Source: Glossina fuscipes
Lineage: Eukaryota > Arthropoda > Insecta > Diptera > Glossinidae
Assembly: GCF_014805625.2 (NCBI RefSeq)
Contig: NW_023998497.1
Span: 1-64,000 of the forward strand
DNA: 64,000 bases
Direction: 5' to 3'
Shown: positions 48,891 through 63,200 of the stretch, piece by piece
Layout of the letters: the number at the start of each line of letters is the position of its first letter
Position numbering within the stretch: position 1 is the first letter of the stretch
Notes under the pieces: model-generated
What the model was told of the DNA's origin: nothing
Databases searched by the model: none
Seen by the model: the letters and a program-made list of their open reading frames with translations, nothing else
Made by a program: the position numbers and the translations under genes

Positions 48891-49228
48891 GTCTTTGTTA
48901 GGATAACGGTGACGGGTATAAAAGATTCGGTTACTTGTTATTGTTGATAACAGATAATGAAAGTATTGATTATTAGGGATCCTTATAAAGCATTCAGGTA
49001 ACATTGTGAGAACCTTATTATTTTAAAGGCCTTGATGGTAATAGCGATATGAGACGAGCATTGCGTAAAAAGACTGCTTTTTTTTTTGTTTTTTTGAAAG
49101 TCATTCGACGTAAGTAAATTGAATTTTTCAGTAAATAACAAAAATGACTCATTAGAGTACAGAGTTTCTTAAATGCTTTGACGAAAATGTAGAAATATAT
49201 TTACGTTTGCAATACAAGCGAAGGATCT

Positions 49229-49560
49229 TTAATTTTTATAGCTTACACTACTTGTGTCGTAACAGTACATTGAATATATGCGCAAGTTTGTGCAACATCC
49301 AGAGGGATTTGCCATAGATCCAATTATACCGACTGATTCAGAATCGCTGTTTGTTCGTCTTTCTGTCATATGGGCCCAAATTTTTGTAGGTATTTTGATG
49401 GGATTTAGTAAATGAAGATATTTTAGGACGAATAATGGTTCGAATCGCACCCGCTTGACAATCACTTCCCGTACAACGCTTTATTTTGAAAAGGCGTTAT
49501 CTCAACAACTTTAGGCTGATGTAGAGTGTTCAAGGGTTGATCTTGGCCTGTTATAGTTCT
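49229..49560 (+). repeat. Dispersed repeat family B copy
   Basis: Starts TTACACTACTTGTGTCGTAA. Contains CAACATCCAGAGGGATTTGC and TTTATTTTGAAAAGGCGTTA. Slightly longer at the 5' side than the 47.7-kb copy. Confidence 0.6.
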
Positions 49561-49956
49561 TCTACTTACTAATCTGCGTTAAGGTGTTTTTCATAAAGAC
49601 ATTGGTTCTTTTTATTTTTTTTTTGTTTATCAACTTTTCCATTAGAAACTTCATGTACCTCATTGAACTCATCATAGCATTGAAAGTGATTTGCATTTAG
49701 TTCGATTCATTTCACCTAAAGAAATCTTATTAGCGATGCGTTATGTCGACCGAAAAAATCAAAGTATTGGCTGCCCATTGATGGGGTTACGCAAGAATGT
49801 ACATACCTACAGATATTCCATAAAATATGTGGATCGTTATCAGCGTAAGCTGTAAGCGATTTAACCCTAGCCCTTGCCCGAACTTGAATGACTTGTGGTT
49901 GCGAGAATTCATATAGAACGCGGACACCGTTAATTCGAGTTCACAAAAGCGTGTAA

Positions 49957-50163
49957 TCCGCAGGCCGAGCAAGCAAAAGGTCTTGCCTAGCAACTCCATT
50001 GGTCGTGGGTTCACAGCTCAAGTTCGGAAGAGTTCGCCGTAAAGCTGGTAGCCTTAGATCTGCTTGGTGCTTTACGTTTTTAATCTTAGAATTTATTTCT
50101 CTGGCTGAATGAAACATAATTGTAATAATAGTAATAATAATAATACTAATGATAATAATAATC
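49957..50163 (+). mobile_element. tRNA-derived SINE, copy 3
   Basis: TCCGCAGGCCGAGCAAGC, GTCGTGGGTTCACAGCTCAAG, CTTAGAATTTATTTCTCTGG and an AATAAT tail. More diverged; box B has GGTTCACAG. Confidence 0.75.
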
Positions 50164-50329
50164 CATAAATAAAAATAATTCCTGATAAACGATTCCGTTT
50201 CCCAGTAACTGTTCTCATTAATACTCAGTAATAAATTTCTCCATAGACCGTTTTAATGATTTGCGGTTAGCGAGTAATCCGATTGAGAAACACTGAAATA
50301 GAATCATCAATTGTCTGCAAGCATGTACG

Positions 50330-50332
<3 letters not shown>

Positions 50333-50372
<40 letters not shown>
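50333..50372. repeat. CA microsatellite
   Basis: About 19 uninterrupted CA units. Confidence 0.95.
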
Positions 50373-50377
<5 letters not shown>

Positions 50378-52139
50378 AAATATTAAACGTCTAGTTCTAT
50401 GTTGAAAACTAACACTGAAGAAAGCAATTAACGCACAATTAATAGAACTCTTAGCTAAACACTTATGTGAGAAGAGAGCAGAAATATCGTTTGTTGATCA
50501 TAGGCAAAATTTGAAATTGAAAATAAAAACAAAACAAACAACCTGACAATGATGCATTCTTTCTCAAGATCATGACAGTTTTAATTGCCAGCAGCGCCAG
50601 CAGTGAACTTATTACACATGTACTTACTTATATCCGTGCATTGTGAAATTGAACGAATGTTTTCTCAACACAGTTAGTTGATGTATTCGATATTAAATAT
50701 TAAGCATTTGATGCTATAGAAATAAAATAAATTGCTCAACGCTAAAGATATTGGAACGAACTTTTCTTTAGATTTAAAGCCATTTTAGGCATAGGTTGGC
50801 CTATTCGATAATATTGCGAATACAAGGTGGGGGAATAATTGCGTAAATAGTGTCAAAAGTTATGCTTTTGTATCCTGCAATAGTACACTAAAAACTCGAC
50901 TCTCTACGTAAGTTTAGAGAGCTTTTAAGTTATAGCCGAAGTTAGGAGCCGTTATGACATGAAACAATTCATGGAGTTGAAAATGTTATTATATCCATTC
51001 TATCCAAAGAAGATTGCATATTTGATTTGCCTGTTGGTTAAGAACAGCGAAAAATATCCATGTTTAGGTATATCATTCATCAGCCTAACACTCTAAGACT
51101 CTAAGTTATTTTAGTCAAGCCCATAAATCCGTTTGCTTGCTTCATTTTCGCCAATTCTTGCAACGCTTACACAAACGTATACTTTGAAATTTAGGAAATA
51201 TAATATGCAGATATCCTTCATCACATCCTGAGTAGACTTAATGACGTTTATATGTCCACCTATCCGCCAGTCTGCTTGGTCTGGTTGGTCGTCGTTTGTT
51301 GTAAAATATAGTAAAAATTAATTAAGATTTTGAGTTGATTAAATCATGTTCGTATGCCCTTGCGTTTCTCTGATTGTCTGTCCGTCTGTCCGATTATTAT
51401 CTGCTATTCGAATGAAAGATACTTAAGGCTCGAATGCTAAAACCGGGCCGATCGGTTTACAAAAAATAAAAAACTATTCACTAACAATCCATTGCGAAGT
51501 GCTGTTTACATATTGCAATAAAACAGGGGGAGCCAAATGCTTGGATTGTAACAGCTTGGAGTGGAACCTTTATCTAAAACCGGTTGCTAATATGCTTTAG
51601 GAGCATTTAGGTGACAAATTGTCTTGATTGCACAGTTGACCGATTATTCATTTAATGAAATCTTTTGTAATTATAATGCATCAAACCCGGAAAGACATAT
51701 TAGGTATGGCGGAGAATGGGAATTTAAAATGAAACAATACTAGCTACCGATTGAGAGAAATTAAGGTGAATTGTAATTAATCAGAGGCAAGTAATTAATA
51801 TCAAGAAAAAGTTTCCGTAAAATATTTTTTAATTTACGTCTTAGGCGCCCTGGCGCCTTGAGTCCTTCTACAAATTTATTTGCATTTATTTTATTTCGAA
51901 TAAATTCTTCACACATCATAATAATATAATGCCGTAGAAATAATTCTTTCCCCATTTGATTGAGTATATATCACTTTTGATTTCCTAATGCAAGCCGAGA
52001 GCGGAGAGTGATGGCGTATGAATTTTTTAACATTATATTAATAAAATGTTAAAAAATTTTACGTTAACATAAATATCCTCCATGCGGTATGAGGATATAT
52101 TAAGTTTATGTGGGTGTATGCAATACAGAGAAGAAGTCG

Positions 52140-52400
52140 AGATAAACGCAGTTTTTTTGAATCAAAGTAAATCTGTCTACCGGTCTGTCTTGCTTTCTTG
52201 CTCCACTTTGCGAGATGTGTTGATGAAATTTGATAAACCAAATATGTTAACGCCCATGGGCGAAAGCTATTGGAAATGGTGAGGATCGGATCACTTCCCA
52301 TATAACGACTTCTTTTCAAAAATCACTATATGGTCAGAATAACTGCATTGAGAGAAGTGACGCAGGATATTTAGTGCTGGGCCATGTCCCACTGTAGGGA
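52140..52400 (+). repeat. Dispersed repeat family B copy
   Basis: GAAATTTGATAAACCAAATA, CCCATGGGCGAAAGCTATTG and GATCACTTCCCATATAACGA match the family order. Confidence 0.65.
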
Positions 52401-53117
52401 TTTTACTGTAGGGGTTTTAATACATAAAATATAAATTATTAATAAACAAGAATTAAATTGTGATTAAAATTCGAAAAAACTTAATAATTTCAATGTCATA
52501 TCAAATACGCACGCATTTGCGCACATTTCTTTTTGATGAAAAAATATTTAGACATTTTTCGCACGAAGAAGAAAAAACGAAATGAAAAAAATACATGTAA
52601 AAAATGTTAAATACATTTCTGAATAACAAAATATTTATATGATGTCATTGTACGCGAGACGGGTGACACCCGTTCGATCGATTCACCCACATGTGCATAA
52701 GAACAGTTGTGTTCAAAATAGTAGCAGAGTACTATTGCATTATATTGTGTTATTGAGTTGGGTCTAAATATCTTATATAAATTATTATCTTTTTTTTTTT
52801 CTTTTATTACACATTTAATTTATAATCTATCTAAAAAGTTAAAAAGCCGATCTTATAGCAAGACGAAGGAAACAACAGAGGTTCTTAGAAAATTTAACCG
52901 TCGTTAAATAAAATGCAAAAGTAAGAAATTTTTGATCAAACACAAAGTTAGGCGTACCCCATAATAGATTTATTGGTCAAAGTCCGCTTCGGATTAGTGC
53001 TAACTTAGATCCGACCGATAAGTCGTCTTAAAGATTCGTTTTAGATTGTTGCCAATAAAGCTGTGAGAATATCATAGGTGGATTTTGAGCGAATTTACTT
53101 TTACTTTAGAATACTTT

Positions 53118-53252
53118 AAGAAATAAAATTTAAGTCTAATGCACTAGCATCTAAGATTATCGGCTTCACTGAAAACTCTACTGCACTTGAGATTGGAACC
53201 CACGGCCCCATCGGAATTGTTATAACAGATACGTTGCCTACTCAGACGGATT
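53118..53252 (-). mobile_element. tRNA-derived SINE, copy 4
   Basis: The minus strand shows TGGGTTCCAATCTCAAGTGC (box B), the AGAT GCTAGTGCATTAGAC body and ATTTTATTTCTTAAAG. It lacks the repeat tail. Confidence 0.7.
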
Positions 53253-53619
53253 GTGAGAATACAAGCTGGACCTCTTTGGATGAGAAGCGAAAAATTTTTA
53301 AAACACATATGTATATTATAGATTCGACAATTGGGGTTAAAATGATGTACACCACTCCACTTTTATTCATACTTTTCAAAATAGGACTTCATGCGGGAGG
53401 TTGTCCGATCCGAACCACTTTCCAGCCATAATAACGAATGCATATGCATATGCCTTGTGGTATGTTCAAGCGAAGAGTAATATTTTCATAATTCATCAAA
53501 ATTGTCATGGATTTGTAACGGAATCCTACGAACAACGATTCATCTGCGTCTGCTGTAAGGTTTTCCGTTCACTTGTGGTATAAAGGTATATTAATTTTGC
53601 ATTGATCTAAGCAAGACTT

Positions 53620-53900
53620 AGAAAGACTTGAGGTAGACATATCTTGTCTGTGCGTCTGTCCGTAACGTTTTCTTGTGTTTAACCCACAGGTCGGGATATT
53701 TGAGATATTTTAACGAAATTTGGTGCACGGCGTGTTTGGGCCCAAGGGCGAAACCTATTGAAAATGGTTAGAATCGGGCTACTTTTTCGACCTTTTGCTG
53801 TCTTACACCTTGTTGTGAGAAGTCGTGTTATGATACGATTGTGGATTGGTGCAGGGAATTTAATAGTGGGCTGTGGCCCTGTACAATGCTTTTACGAGTT
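53620..53900 (+). repeat. Dispersed repeat family B copy
   Basis: GAAATTTGGTGCACGGCGTG, GGGCCCAAGGGCGAAACCTA and TTTAATAGTGGGCTGTGG. Confidence 0.65.
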
Positions 53901-54589
53901 ACATATAGATTTCGAACAATTTATTTTCCGTCCTATATATTTTAAGGGCTTTTAACACTTTAATAAACAATTTCGCTTTAATACAACATACTATTTAAAA
54001 AATTAAAGAAAATTATTTAAAATAGATTATTTAATAGTTTTATATAAACGAGGATACACACACCCAAAAATATCACATTTCACATTTGTTTAAAACATTT
54101 AATATTAACATTTTCTATTTAATTTTATATATCAAGATTTCATTTTATTCTTAACTACTATTGATAAAAGCAAAAGTTTTATCTGTATGTACATATGTGT
54201 ACAAGCGTACGCATGTTTACAAAATTTGGTAACTCAAGTTTAAGAAAGAAACTTATTCGACTCTTTGTCATTTTGTGTATTGAACTCTTATTTATTATGT
54301 ACCGCATATGCTTCTGTGTGGTCAAGTGTAACTTCTTTTACCCATCGGATATATTCGTTATTTAACTTAATATTATCCTGTAGTTCGTAACAAAGTTTTC
54401 GTTTGCTAAGGAATCTCTTTGTACGCTTTCCGTTTATTGAAGTATGATTATATTCAACATCCTTTGTGGTTATAATTACGTCTTATATAATACCCAGTAC
54501 AAACATTATGGAAATCAGTTCGTTTAGTTTTATGCCCACAAATCCTAGAAATTCGAGTAAAACCTTCTCAGTTGGCTTTTGATCAGCAG

Positions 54590-54925
54590 AGTCTTTTTAT
54601 ATCTTACACTACTCGTGGTAGAGGAGTGCATTAAGCCAGTATGGATGTATGGAACACCCAGAAGGACTTTAGACAGACGCTGTATGTGTTACACCAGTCT
54701 ATTCGGAATCACTCTCTTAACAGATTTAAGTATGTCTGTCCGGCTGTCCTTCTTGTGCTAAATTTGTAGGGCGAAGACAAATTGTAGAAATTTGGTACAC
54801 TGACAAGTTTTAGGTCAGGGACGATCGTTATTGGACCACTTCCATATAATGGTTTATTTTGTAAAGTCATTATACGTACAACGGTCGACAGTATAGAGGA
54901 CATTTAATGGCGGGCCCTTATCCAC
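54590..54925 (+). repeat. Dispersed repeat family B copy
   Basis: ATATCTTACACTACTCGTGG, GTATGTCTGTCCGGCTGTCC, GAAATTTGGTACACTGACAA, ACCACTTCCATATAATGG and CATTTAATGGCGGGCCC. This copy shows the longest 5' extent. Confidence 0.7.
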
Positions 54926-54929
54926 TCTT

Positions 54930-56480
54930 TTTACTCATTTTAAACTAAACTTTTTACATTCTCAACGAAATTGAAAATTTTTCTTTAATGACTTTTTAGA
55001 AGAATTTCAATCATGGACGATAAAAAGCGAATGGAAAGAACTTTACTGGATTTTTTAGTTTTATTATTATTAGTTATAATATTAAATACTGGGCTGCCTT
55101 TAACGGACTTGAACACATTTAGTCACTTGTCATATATCTTTGATCGATTGATTACTCGACATTTTCAAATTTTTTTAAAAAATAAAATTAAATCAAATAT
55201 TTTTGCAATATTTTGAAAATCGCTTTTTTTTTTTTAATTAAAAAAATACTACTAGTTTTTTTAACGCACAGTATATTCATGTATACATGTGCGTACAGTA
55301 ATACATTCAAATACAAATAAAATAATATTATTAGAGACAAATGTAACATCATAGTGAGAGATATTAATTTAATATATTAATAGTATAAAGGGGACATAAG
55401 ACAAAAAAAAAAAATATTTTAAAAATGAGTATGCAAAAGGCAATCTATACACAAATTAATTTTTTGAAAATATTTTATCTCTCACTTGTCGGTTTGTTGA
55501 TCAGAGAATGATGCTTGTTCGATATACAAAAGTGCAGAGTGAAGAGGTGATTGTCAGGCAAAACCACCAGTTGTTAATGTAATTGATGGTTTTACGAAGC
55601 ACAAACGAGATTTCCAACAAACAGTCTCAACAGTCTCTAATAAATATTACGCTGTTTAACACGAAAGCGCTTAAATTATAAAGCCAGAGTTTAAAGAAAA
55701 TAAAAAAACAAAGCACACAAAAAAAAAACAACAATAAAAGACAATAAATAAAGCCTTTTGTTAATAAAATACAAGTTTAAGGTATAAAATTCAAAATTGA
55801 CGAAAAAGCTCGACTAAAGGAGTTTCGGTTTCGTTTTCGCTTTCTTTAATTGTAACAGTGAAAAAAGCAAAAAGCTTAAACCGTTAATTATAAGAACGAG
55901 AAAAGCTATTCTTTCTTTCTATATTAAATTAATTTCTCTTCTCTTTCTCGCTCTCTGTTTATAGTTCAATAGTTTTGTGCATGGGTTAAGAGTAGAGTGT
56001 TTATGTGATTTTTGTACATTAAAAGAGAATAGTATGACTAGCTCCCTCTATACGTTTGTCAAAAGCGCAACGATCACGAAAGAGACAAACAATCGTAATA
56101 TATTTTTCCATGGTTGCAACGTATAATGAGTAGATTAAAAAACAAATCATAGAAAGAAAAGAAATTGAGAGAATGTCAAAAGAAAAATTCGCAATTTTTT
56201 GTGAATGATTAGAAATATAAATATTAACCAATTCTTACGCTTGAGACTTGAATAAATTTTTGCGAAGAATACATTCAGATTTAATGTGTACTTACAAATA
56301 AATGTAATGCGAACATATTCACATAAGATCGTTAAAGTAACTTTCCTAACTAAAAGTGAAAAAGTATATTTATAATACAATGATGTCATCAAACTAAAAA
56401 CGGAACCAAAAATTGTCGAATTAAAGATTGAATCGAAACTTAAGTGAAAGGATTTGTGGGGTTTGCATCGAATAGCTTCA
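54930..56480. other. Upstream region of the C3orf33-like gene
   Basis: AT-rich. No coding region recognised. CT-rich TTCTCTTCTCTTTCTCGCTC at about 55934 may lie in the promoter or 5' UTR, by position only. Confidence 0.35.
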
Positions 56481-56481
56481 T

Positions 56482-57210
56482 ATGGTGAAAGGAACTATGG
56501 AGGATTATAAGAAATTTTTTATTACCAAATATCACAACTTATGCAATTTAATGGATCGTCAAACTGTTGGTACCGAGTTATTGGTTTACGGCACCGCAAC
56601 GGCAATGCTTTTATTTGCATACGCAAAACACCGGCCGTTATATTTGGTGCGACCATTTAAGAAACCTTCGCATATACCAGATAAAATAATCGATGCACGT
56701 ATTAAGCATAAGGGACTTGTGCGGGATGTAAAACAAAGCGGCCAAGATACTTTATTATTAGTGAGCCATCGTCCCTTAATATCGTTGCTTGCAAGCAAAA
56801 ATCGTTTATTGCCCGTAAAGTTGGCTGGTATTGAAGTCAATGGCAATGGATTTTCTTGGATACAAGAATGTTTAATTGGACGTGAAGCCACTTTTTTACC
56901 GTTGAGCAAACATGACTCTAATTATGTAGTTAGTCAACTATATTTAGTGCGTCCGCCTAAGGGCCGTTTGGTGGACATCTCTGAAACTTTACTTAAATTA
57001 CGTTTTGCACGTTTTAAGCCAGATGAGAAGCAAAGTGTTAAGAAAAATGCTAAATACTACAAACATCTGGCCAAAGTTGAAAACCGCACAAAAACTTTTG
57101 AGTCATGGCTAGCCAGTCTTTCTCGTTATCCTTGGATTTATAAAACCTTTTACAATTTGAAAACTTCATTGTTGCCTAAAAAAGAGCTTTTACACGAGCT
57201 TGTACGTTGA
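56482..57210 (+). CDS. C3orf33-like membrane-anchored protein
   Basis: A single 242-residue exon. A hydrophobic segment (about residues 31-49, TELLVYGTATAMLLFAYAK) is followed by a stretch aligning with vertebrate C3orf33: IPDKIIDARIKHKGLVRDVK, then LPVKLAGIEVNGNGFSW and the block REATFLPLSKHDSNYVVSQL. In the family this region resembles an OB/SNase-like fold behind one membrane anchor. Human C3orf33 has been linked to AP-1/ERK signalling, but the fly role is unknown to me. The C-terminus (FARFKPDEKQSVKKNAKYYK) is basic. A second ATG (MEDYKKFF, 56497) is an alternative start. AATAAA at 57385 lies 175 bases past the stop, only about 90 bases before the tetraspanin start, so the two genes are tightly packed on one strand. 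Confidence 0.8.
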   Translation: MVKGTMEDYKKFFITKYHNLCNLMDRQTVGTELLVYGTATAMLLFAYAKHRPLYLVRPFKKPSHIPDKIIDARIKHKGLVRDVKQSGQDTLLLVSHRPLISLLASKNRLLPVKLAGIEVNGNGFSWIQECLIGREATFLPLSKHDSNYVVSQLYLVRPPKGRLVDISETLLKLRFARFKPDEKQSVKKNAKYYKHLAKVENRTKTFESWLASLSRYPWIYKTFYNLKTSLLPKKELLHELVR

Positions 57211-57384
57211 ATAAACAAAGTTAGAAAAAGACTAGGACTGATCTATATGCTTGAAACGGCCTTTAACGTTAGCTTTAGATATAGTAGACAAAAAAAAGAG
57301 AAAAAAACTTTAAATTACATTTTTATTTTCGTGTTGCTGTACAACAATCACAAAATGCTACTCTTAACTAACTTTACCATTTAT

Positions 57385-57390
57385 AATAAA
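57385..57390 (+). terminator. Polyadenylation signal AATAAA
   Basis: TTATAATAAATCATG, 175 bases after the C3orf33-like stop codon. Confidence 0.6.
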
Positions 57391-57480
57391 TCATGACATT
57401 TTTATGAAAAAAAAAAAAAAAAATCGTGTTTTGTTTTAAGATTTTTGCAGCTTTGTTCAACTTATAAAATTCCCTTCAAG

Positions 57481-60231
57481 ATGAGTTGTGGAATGTCCAT
57501 GGTCAAATATATTCTATTCTTATTCAATCTGCTATGTTCGGTGAGTACTTAAATTACACTTTAATCTTTGTACAATTTGTACGTTAGAGCGAGTTTTATA
57601 TTCGAATCCAATGTTCCGCTTACAATTAAACTTCATTTACCGTTGCATCTCAAGTTCGAATGTTGACTCTTAAAATTTTGGTTGGTTGACGTGCAATTCT
57701 TCAATGATCACAATGGTGGCTAATACAGTTGAGTTTCTCTCATCACCTAAATTACTTGCAAAGTCTAAAGTCCAACAGTAAGAAAGCTAGATATTTTTGG
57801 CTAGATCACAAAAGCTTTTTCCTTTCGTTTTTCTTATTAACAATGTTGCCTACGCGTGGACCTAAAGCAATATAAAGTGGTTTAAAATCTGAACTGAAAT
57901 AAATATATTTTATTTGTGTTGAAGTATGGTTTGTTGATAAAGGTAGATTGAGCAAAAAGACACAAAACGCAAAGATGGACGGATATGCTAAGATCGCTAG
58001 ATTAGAATGCAAAAAACAAGACAGACAGACGGACGGACAAGTTTAAATTGATAGATTAAAATAGAAGAAAAGGCAAGTCAGACGGACAGACATGCTTAAA
58101 TAGCTAGATTAGAACAGAACAAACAAGACAGACAGATGCATAGACACGGTCAGACCACGGACAGATAGATTAAAATAGATGAAAACAAAGCAGACAGCCA
58201 GAGGGACAGACACGCATACATCAATTCAGAATCACATCCTGAAAAAAATAATAATAATAAAAGTAATAATAACGAGAATCACAGAAAAGCGCACTAGCCA
58301 TAGTTATGTTAATCTTACAGTTGTACAAATATTTTTACAGTGGACTGCTTGCAACAGAATCACAGAACAACATATTTTAACAAACTATGTGGAATTATTT
58401 TCTACACTATCTGAAATTATTTCTCACTTCCATTACAGTTCGACACACACATCAAAATCTCTGAATCGATATGATACAGAATGGATCTAGGTATTGCACA
58501 TGTCCGCACAAGTTTAATTTGTCATTATGCTACAAGTTGCGTATGATCAAAAATCAAAACTCTTTTTTCTGCATATCTACTTATGTGTTTCATGGTATAC
58601 CCTGTGAATTGTAGGCTACAAAACTTTAATCTTTTATAAATGTAAACAACTAATACTCGTTAGACTTTCAAAAAAAATCAAATAGGAAGAGAGTAAGTAA
58701 AAATAAATGAAAAACTATTTTGCAATTCCTTTATTAGTTAGCAGCACTTTGCGCTTCACATAAACCTAATGCGCGTGATTGGCTGATGTCATTGCATTCG
58801 TTTGTAAATATGTTCTTTGCATAATGAATCTAACATGTATGGCAAGTTATCCTGCATTAAATGCCCGTGAACTTATTTATGAGAATAAAAAAATGACTGC
58901 CATAGTAGCGTTATGCAAATCAAAGATTCTCGGACCGGTTAAACGTAGCGAAAAAAAAGAAACTAACTTTTATACGAATCCTTGATCGATATCTTTAAAT
59001 TTCTGTAGACAATTGCTCTAAGCATAATTGACTGTACCCTATGCATCGTTGAAAACTTTATTGATCACGGACTCAGTTTCCTATGTCGCCTTCAGCCATG
59101 CTACGCTAGAAATAATTTTTCATAGTTAATATGAAGCGATTAATGTAAAGTGGTATTTTGTTAAATATATTCTTTCAATGTGTTTGTGTATTCATTTTGT
59201 TTTAAATTTTTTGAGACCACCTCAACAGAATCTTTGCTGCCTCAACAGAGCTACGTTACATTTTTTGTTTCGACTGTGGGTTTGCTAATTTCATTTGAAT
59301 TTAAGTTCATACGTTCCGCATTCTAGGAGTCTCATAATCGTTAATCAATCTAAAAATTCTGATAACGCATGTCCGTACGTCCAACACTTCACTTATGTAA
59401 TTGGCGCTTGCCTGTGGAATGTATCAGACAGTTGAAATATAATATGTACGGACTTAGTTGATGACCGTAAGTCGACTTCAAAAAGTGGGTGTGATACAAT
59501 CATAATTGATAAGAAATTTGTATATATTTTTGTGAAACTTCTGGGTGCTATCCACTTAAAATCTTACCTATTCATAATAGCAAAACTGTATGTGTACTGA
59601 TCTATTAAAATGTACTTGAATGAAATTTGGTACAAGTATTTTTCAAACTTGGAAGACTTAAGCAGTGTAAAAATATCTCCCACATAAATATGCCCATGAT
59701 TTAACGAATTATTTTGCAAATCCAGACGTGGGGCCTATCGAAGAGTAGACAAATAAAATTTTACGACTTGTTTTGTATGTGTTCCTTTTTTACCGAGTAC
59801 CCATCCCGACGAATTATGCAATTTGCATTGTTGTAATGGTAGAAAATGTTGGTCCATCATCTTCTATCAAAAATTGAACTCTCTATAGAACAATAAGGAT
59901 AGTTTTTGGAAATCTTAGCAAGTAGATATAAGCTTGATTCGTGATCTTAGAGGAGAACGTCGCTTTCCCTCTGCCTTATAATAAATCTTCAGAGTTAAAT
60001 GCTTTGTTCTATTCACAAATAATAGAAAATAATTAGTCATTAGCGTGTGATAATAGCAAACAAAGCACACTTTGAGAATTGCAATTAAAGATCAAATTTA
60101 TCCGAGTACAGTTGTAAGTGTACATTTGTTGTAAGCTTTCATTGAATTTTGAATTAAGCGAATAAACAAAAAGAAGCTATACTCATATATATATATACAT
60201 ACATCTATATATGCCTATATCTGTACATCTA

Positions 60232-60266
<35 letters not shown>

Positions 60267-63200
60267 AACAAATACACACATATTTATCGTATATATATAT
60301 ATATATACCTCAAACATTTTCTAACTGGCCATGGCTGTTTCCGAAGTTATCTACACAGATTCGGACGTGAGAGTTCCCCAGTATGTCCGACCTGTGCAGA
60401 TGCGGAAGAAAATTTGGAGCATGCAAGGTTCAACTGCCCAAGATTTGTTGCGCGCGGTCGTCCTAGCTGTAGCCTCATTCAGACAGTACATAGCACGAAA
60501 AGCCGAAAACCCCGAAATATGGGGCACAGCGAATATCTTTGTGAACAATGTGCACAAGGCGCGGAATTAAGGCGCTTAGACAGACAGCAGGTGTAGAGAA
60601 AATGAATTGGAAATCAGTACTGTTTTCACCTAAATTTCCACCACATGGGGCGCACTAACTATAACCAGGTACCGCGAGAGTGGTCGGACTAATGTGTGCA
60701 TTGGGGATACTTTTAGTATCTAGCCGTCATGGATGGCGAAGTAGTATCTTTGGATGATTTCTAGCTACAGATCGCATGGCTATATACATATGTATATATA
60801 CATATCCATACGTCCGTATGTGTCCCTGTATGTGCTTGCATGTGTGCATGTACAGGTATACTTTATGTGTGCGTGTTGTGTTTGCGCATTTGTACATTGT
60901 GCCATTGTTTCTAACGTTATATATGCATTTGGGCGCGCGTGTTTATTGTACACATGACATGACAGATACACATGGCATAACCAATTTTAATATACAACGG
61001 GTATAAATGTAAAACAAAAGACAACAAAAGCGACTTAAAGCTTCGAGTAAAAAAGTAAGATAAAAACCGGTTCTCAATATATTCATTCAAATCATATAAA
61101 TATGTAATGCATTTATTCATGTTTCGAGGTTAACATGTTTTAAACCGACTTTTGTTTTTCGTTAAAATTATAATATTAAAAGTTTAACGTTTTTTATGCT
61201 CAGTACCACACATGCAGTTTTTCGTTGCGACGATCGATGCCATGTAGCTTAGCTTAGTTCACCCCATTGCTGAGGGTATCACCCTTATCCGCAGATGAAT
61301 GCAGCACACAAAAGGAAGACGTCACAATATTTTTCAATTCGCAATTTATTTATTAAACTTTTCATAGCATCCTCAACTTCCCTAGCAATTTTTTACGGAT
61401 GCGTGTGTGCGTTTACGATCGAAATGTAAATTTCGATGCCTACGCATTTACAAACTATTTTTATAGCCGTGACATTAAATACGTTTTGAAAGTTCGCTTA
61501 TCTTCTGAAAATTTTGGATGAAAGGAAAAAATGTATTCTTAAGATGTTGTTTTTCATTTTCAAGTCAATTAAAATTCAATTCGGTTCACGGCCGTTTCCT
61601 TAATTTGGAAACAAATAATTAATTTTTTTTCTATACTTTTTTTAATTCTCATTTTAAAATTTTGTATCGAGCGTTGAACTTTATGATCTTAAGGTTTTTT
61701 ATCGATTATTGGTTGAGTGATGAGAGTGTGTTAATTTTGCCCTGGCGCTTGTAATAAATTTATAATAAGTGTTCCGATCGGTGTAAGATTGTAGACCGAT
61801 TTAAATCCGCTCATCATTGCACCTTAGATCGGTACGATTAGTTTATTGTTCTTACAAATCATTTAGGCCAAAGAAATAAATTTCAGGACCAAAAAAAAAC
61901 TGCATGAGTACTAGCATCTACGACTATCGGGTTTTCTCTTTTTTAAAGGTAGAACTACTTGGTTAGTTATTGAGTGAGTTATCCAGACATTTCCAAGAAA
62001 TTTCATTCGCGGTTGTTATCTCCCGGCACATTTACTTATGGTTATGGTTAGCAAAGACTGGCATAGAGGACTAGAATTTCAGAAAACGAATGATGAATGC
62101 CTTTGTGTCGCGCATCATGCACGTTGCACTTGTATTGGAACATGCAGCTTCCATTGCATTGCTTAATTAACAATTAAAAATCGTATAAGAAAATACTTTG
62201 CATAATGCACGATGCAAATGGATTGATTGTGTTTCCTTTTCCACTCTGTCTCGCTCTTTCTCTTTCTCTATCTCTGTTTCTCCAGCGAAAGTGACGAATG
62301 CAAATTCTATTGTTATTCCTTCTCTTTGATCGTACAAATTAGAGAACCTAGCAGTTTGGTCCACATATATACATATCTATATATATGTATATATACGCTT
62401 ATACAATTATCATAATGAGAGACATTTCTTATTCTTAAGTGAGTGGTGAGCGTGCGATTCGATTCGAGCCTACAAATACAAAATATATAAAAATGAAATA
62501 TAAAAACCGGTACCTATTTGCTTACTCATAGATATGTATGTTTCGATATGGAACAGTTCTGCACGTGTGCCCTCGATGCAGTTTTAATAAACTTTATTTA
62601 TTGCATTCATTGACTTTATTATCTTTTTCATCTTTATCGTTCACTTTATTTAGTTATCTTATTGTTTATCATCGGTTCGTTGTGTGATAGATAGTTCGCC
62701 TTCCTAAAGATAACTGCACTAAATTGTCTCTCATATAAATTTATCAATAGTGACAATATTTATATTTGATGCTATGAATTTATTTACTGATGTGTCATAT
62801 ACATATATATTATATATATTTGCAACATCCAAGAGGAAGTTTGCGTTCACTGATGGGTTGTATGTATGTATTTGTGTATTACATTGATTTGCAACATTAA
62901 TCTAGGCATGTATGTCCGTCCGTCTGCTCTTGATCGAAAAACTTGCGAAAATCTATAATAGATACACCGATAAAAAACTCCGTACGTATATTCTATAGAT
63001 AGGAGATATATTACCTCCGCAAAAATGGAAGATATTAGCCATGCCCATCCTATATTATGAAGTATCAAAAATTTTTTTTTTTTTTTAATTTTCTTTAGAA
63101 AACGGTCATATGTACATATAATTTTTTTACTTGTTATACCCAACGCCACTTGCAACACCTAGAAAGACTTGAGATGGACTCGCCTTTTATTATATAGATC

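Noticed and set aside
56586..56909. 107-codon minus-strand ORF
   Set aside because: Antisense shadow of the C3orf33-like coding exon.
60754..61120. Cys/Tyr-rich frames on both strands near 60.8-61.1 kb
   Set aside because: They come from TA/TGTG-rich simple sequence following the LINE fragment.
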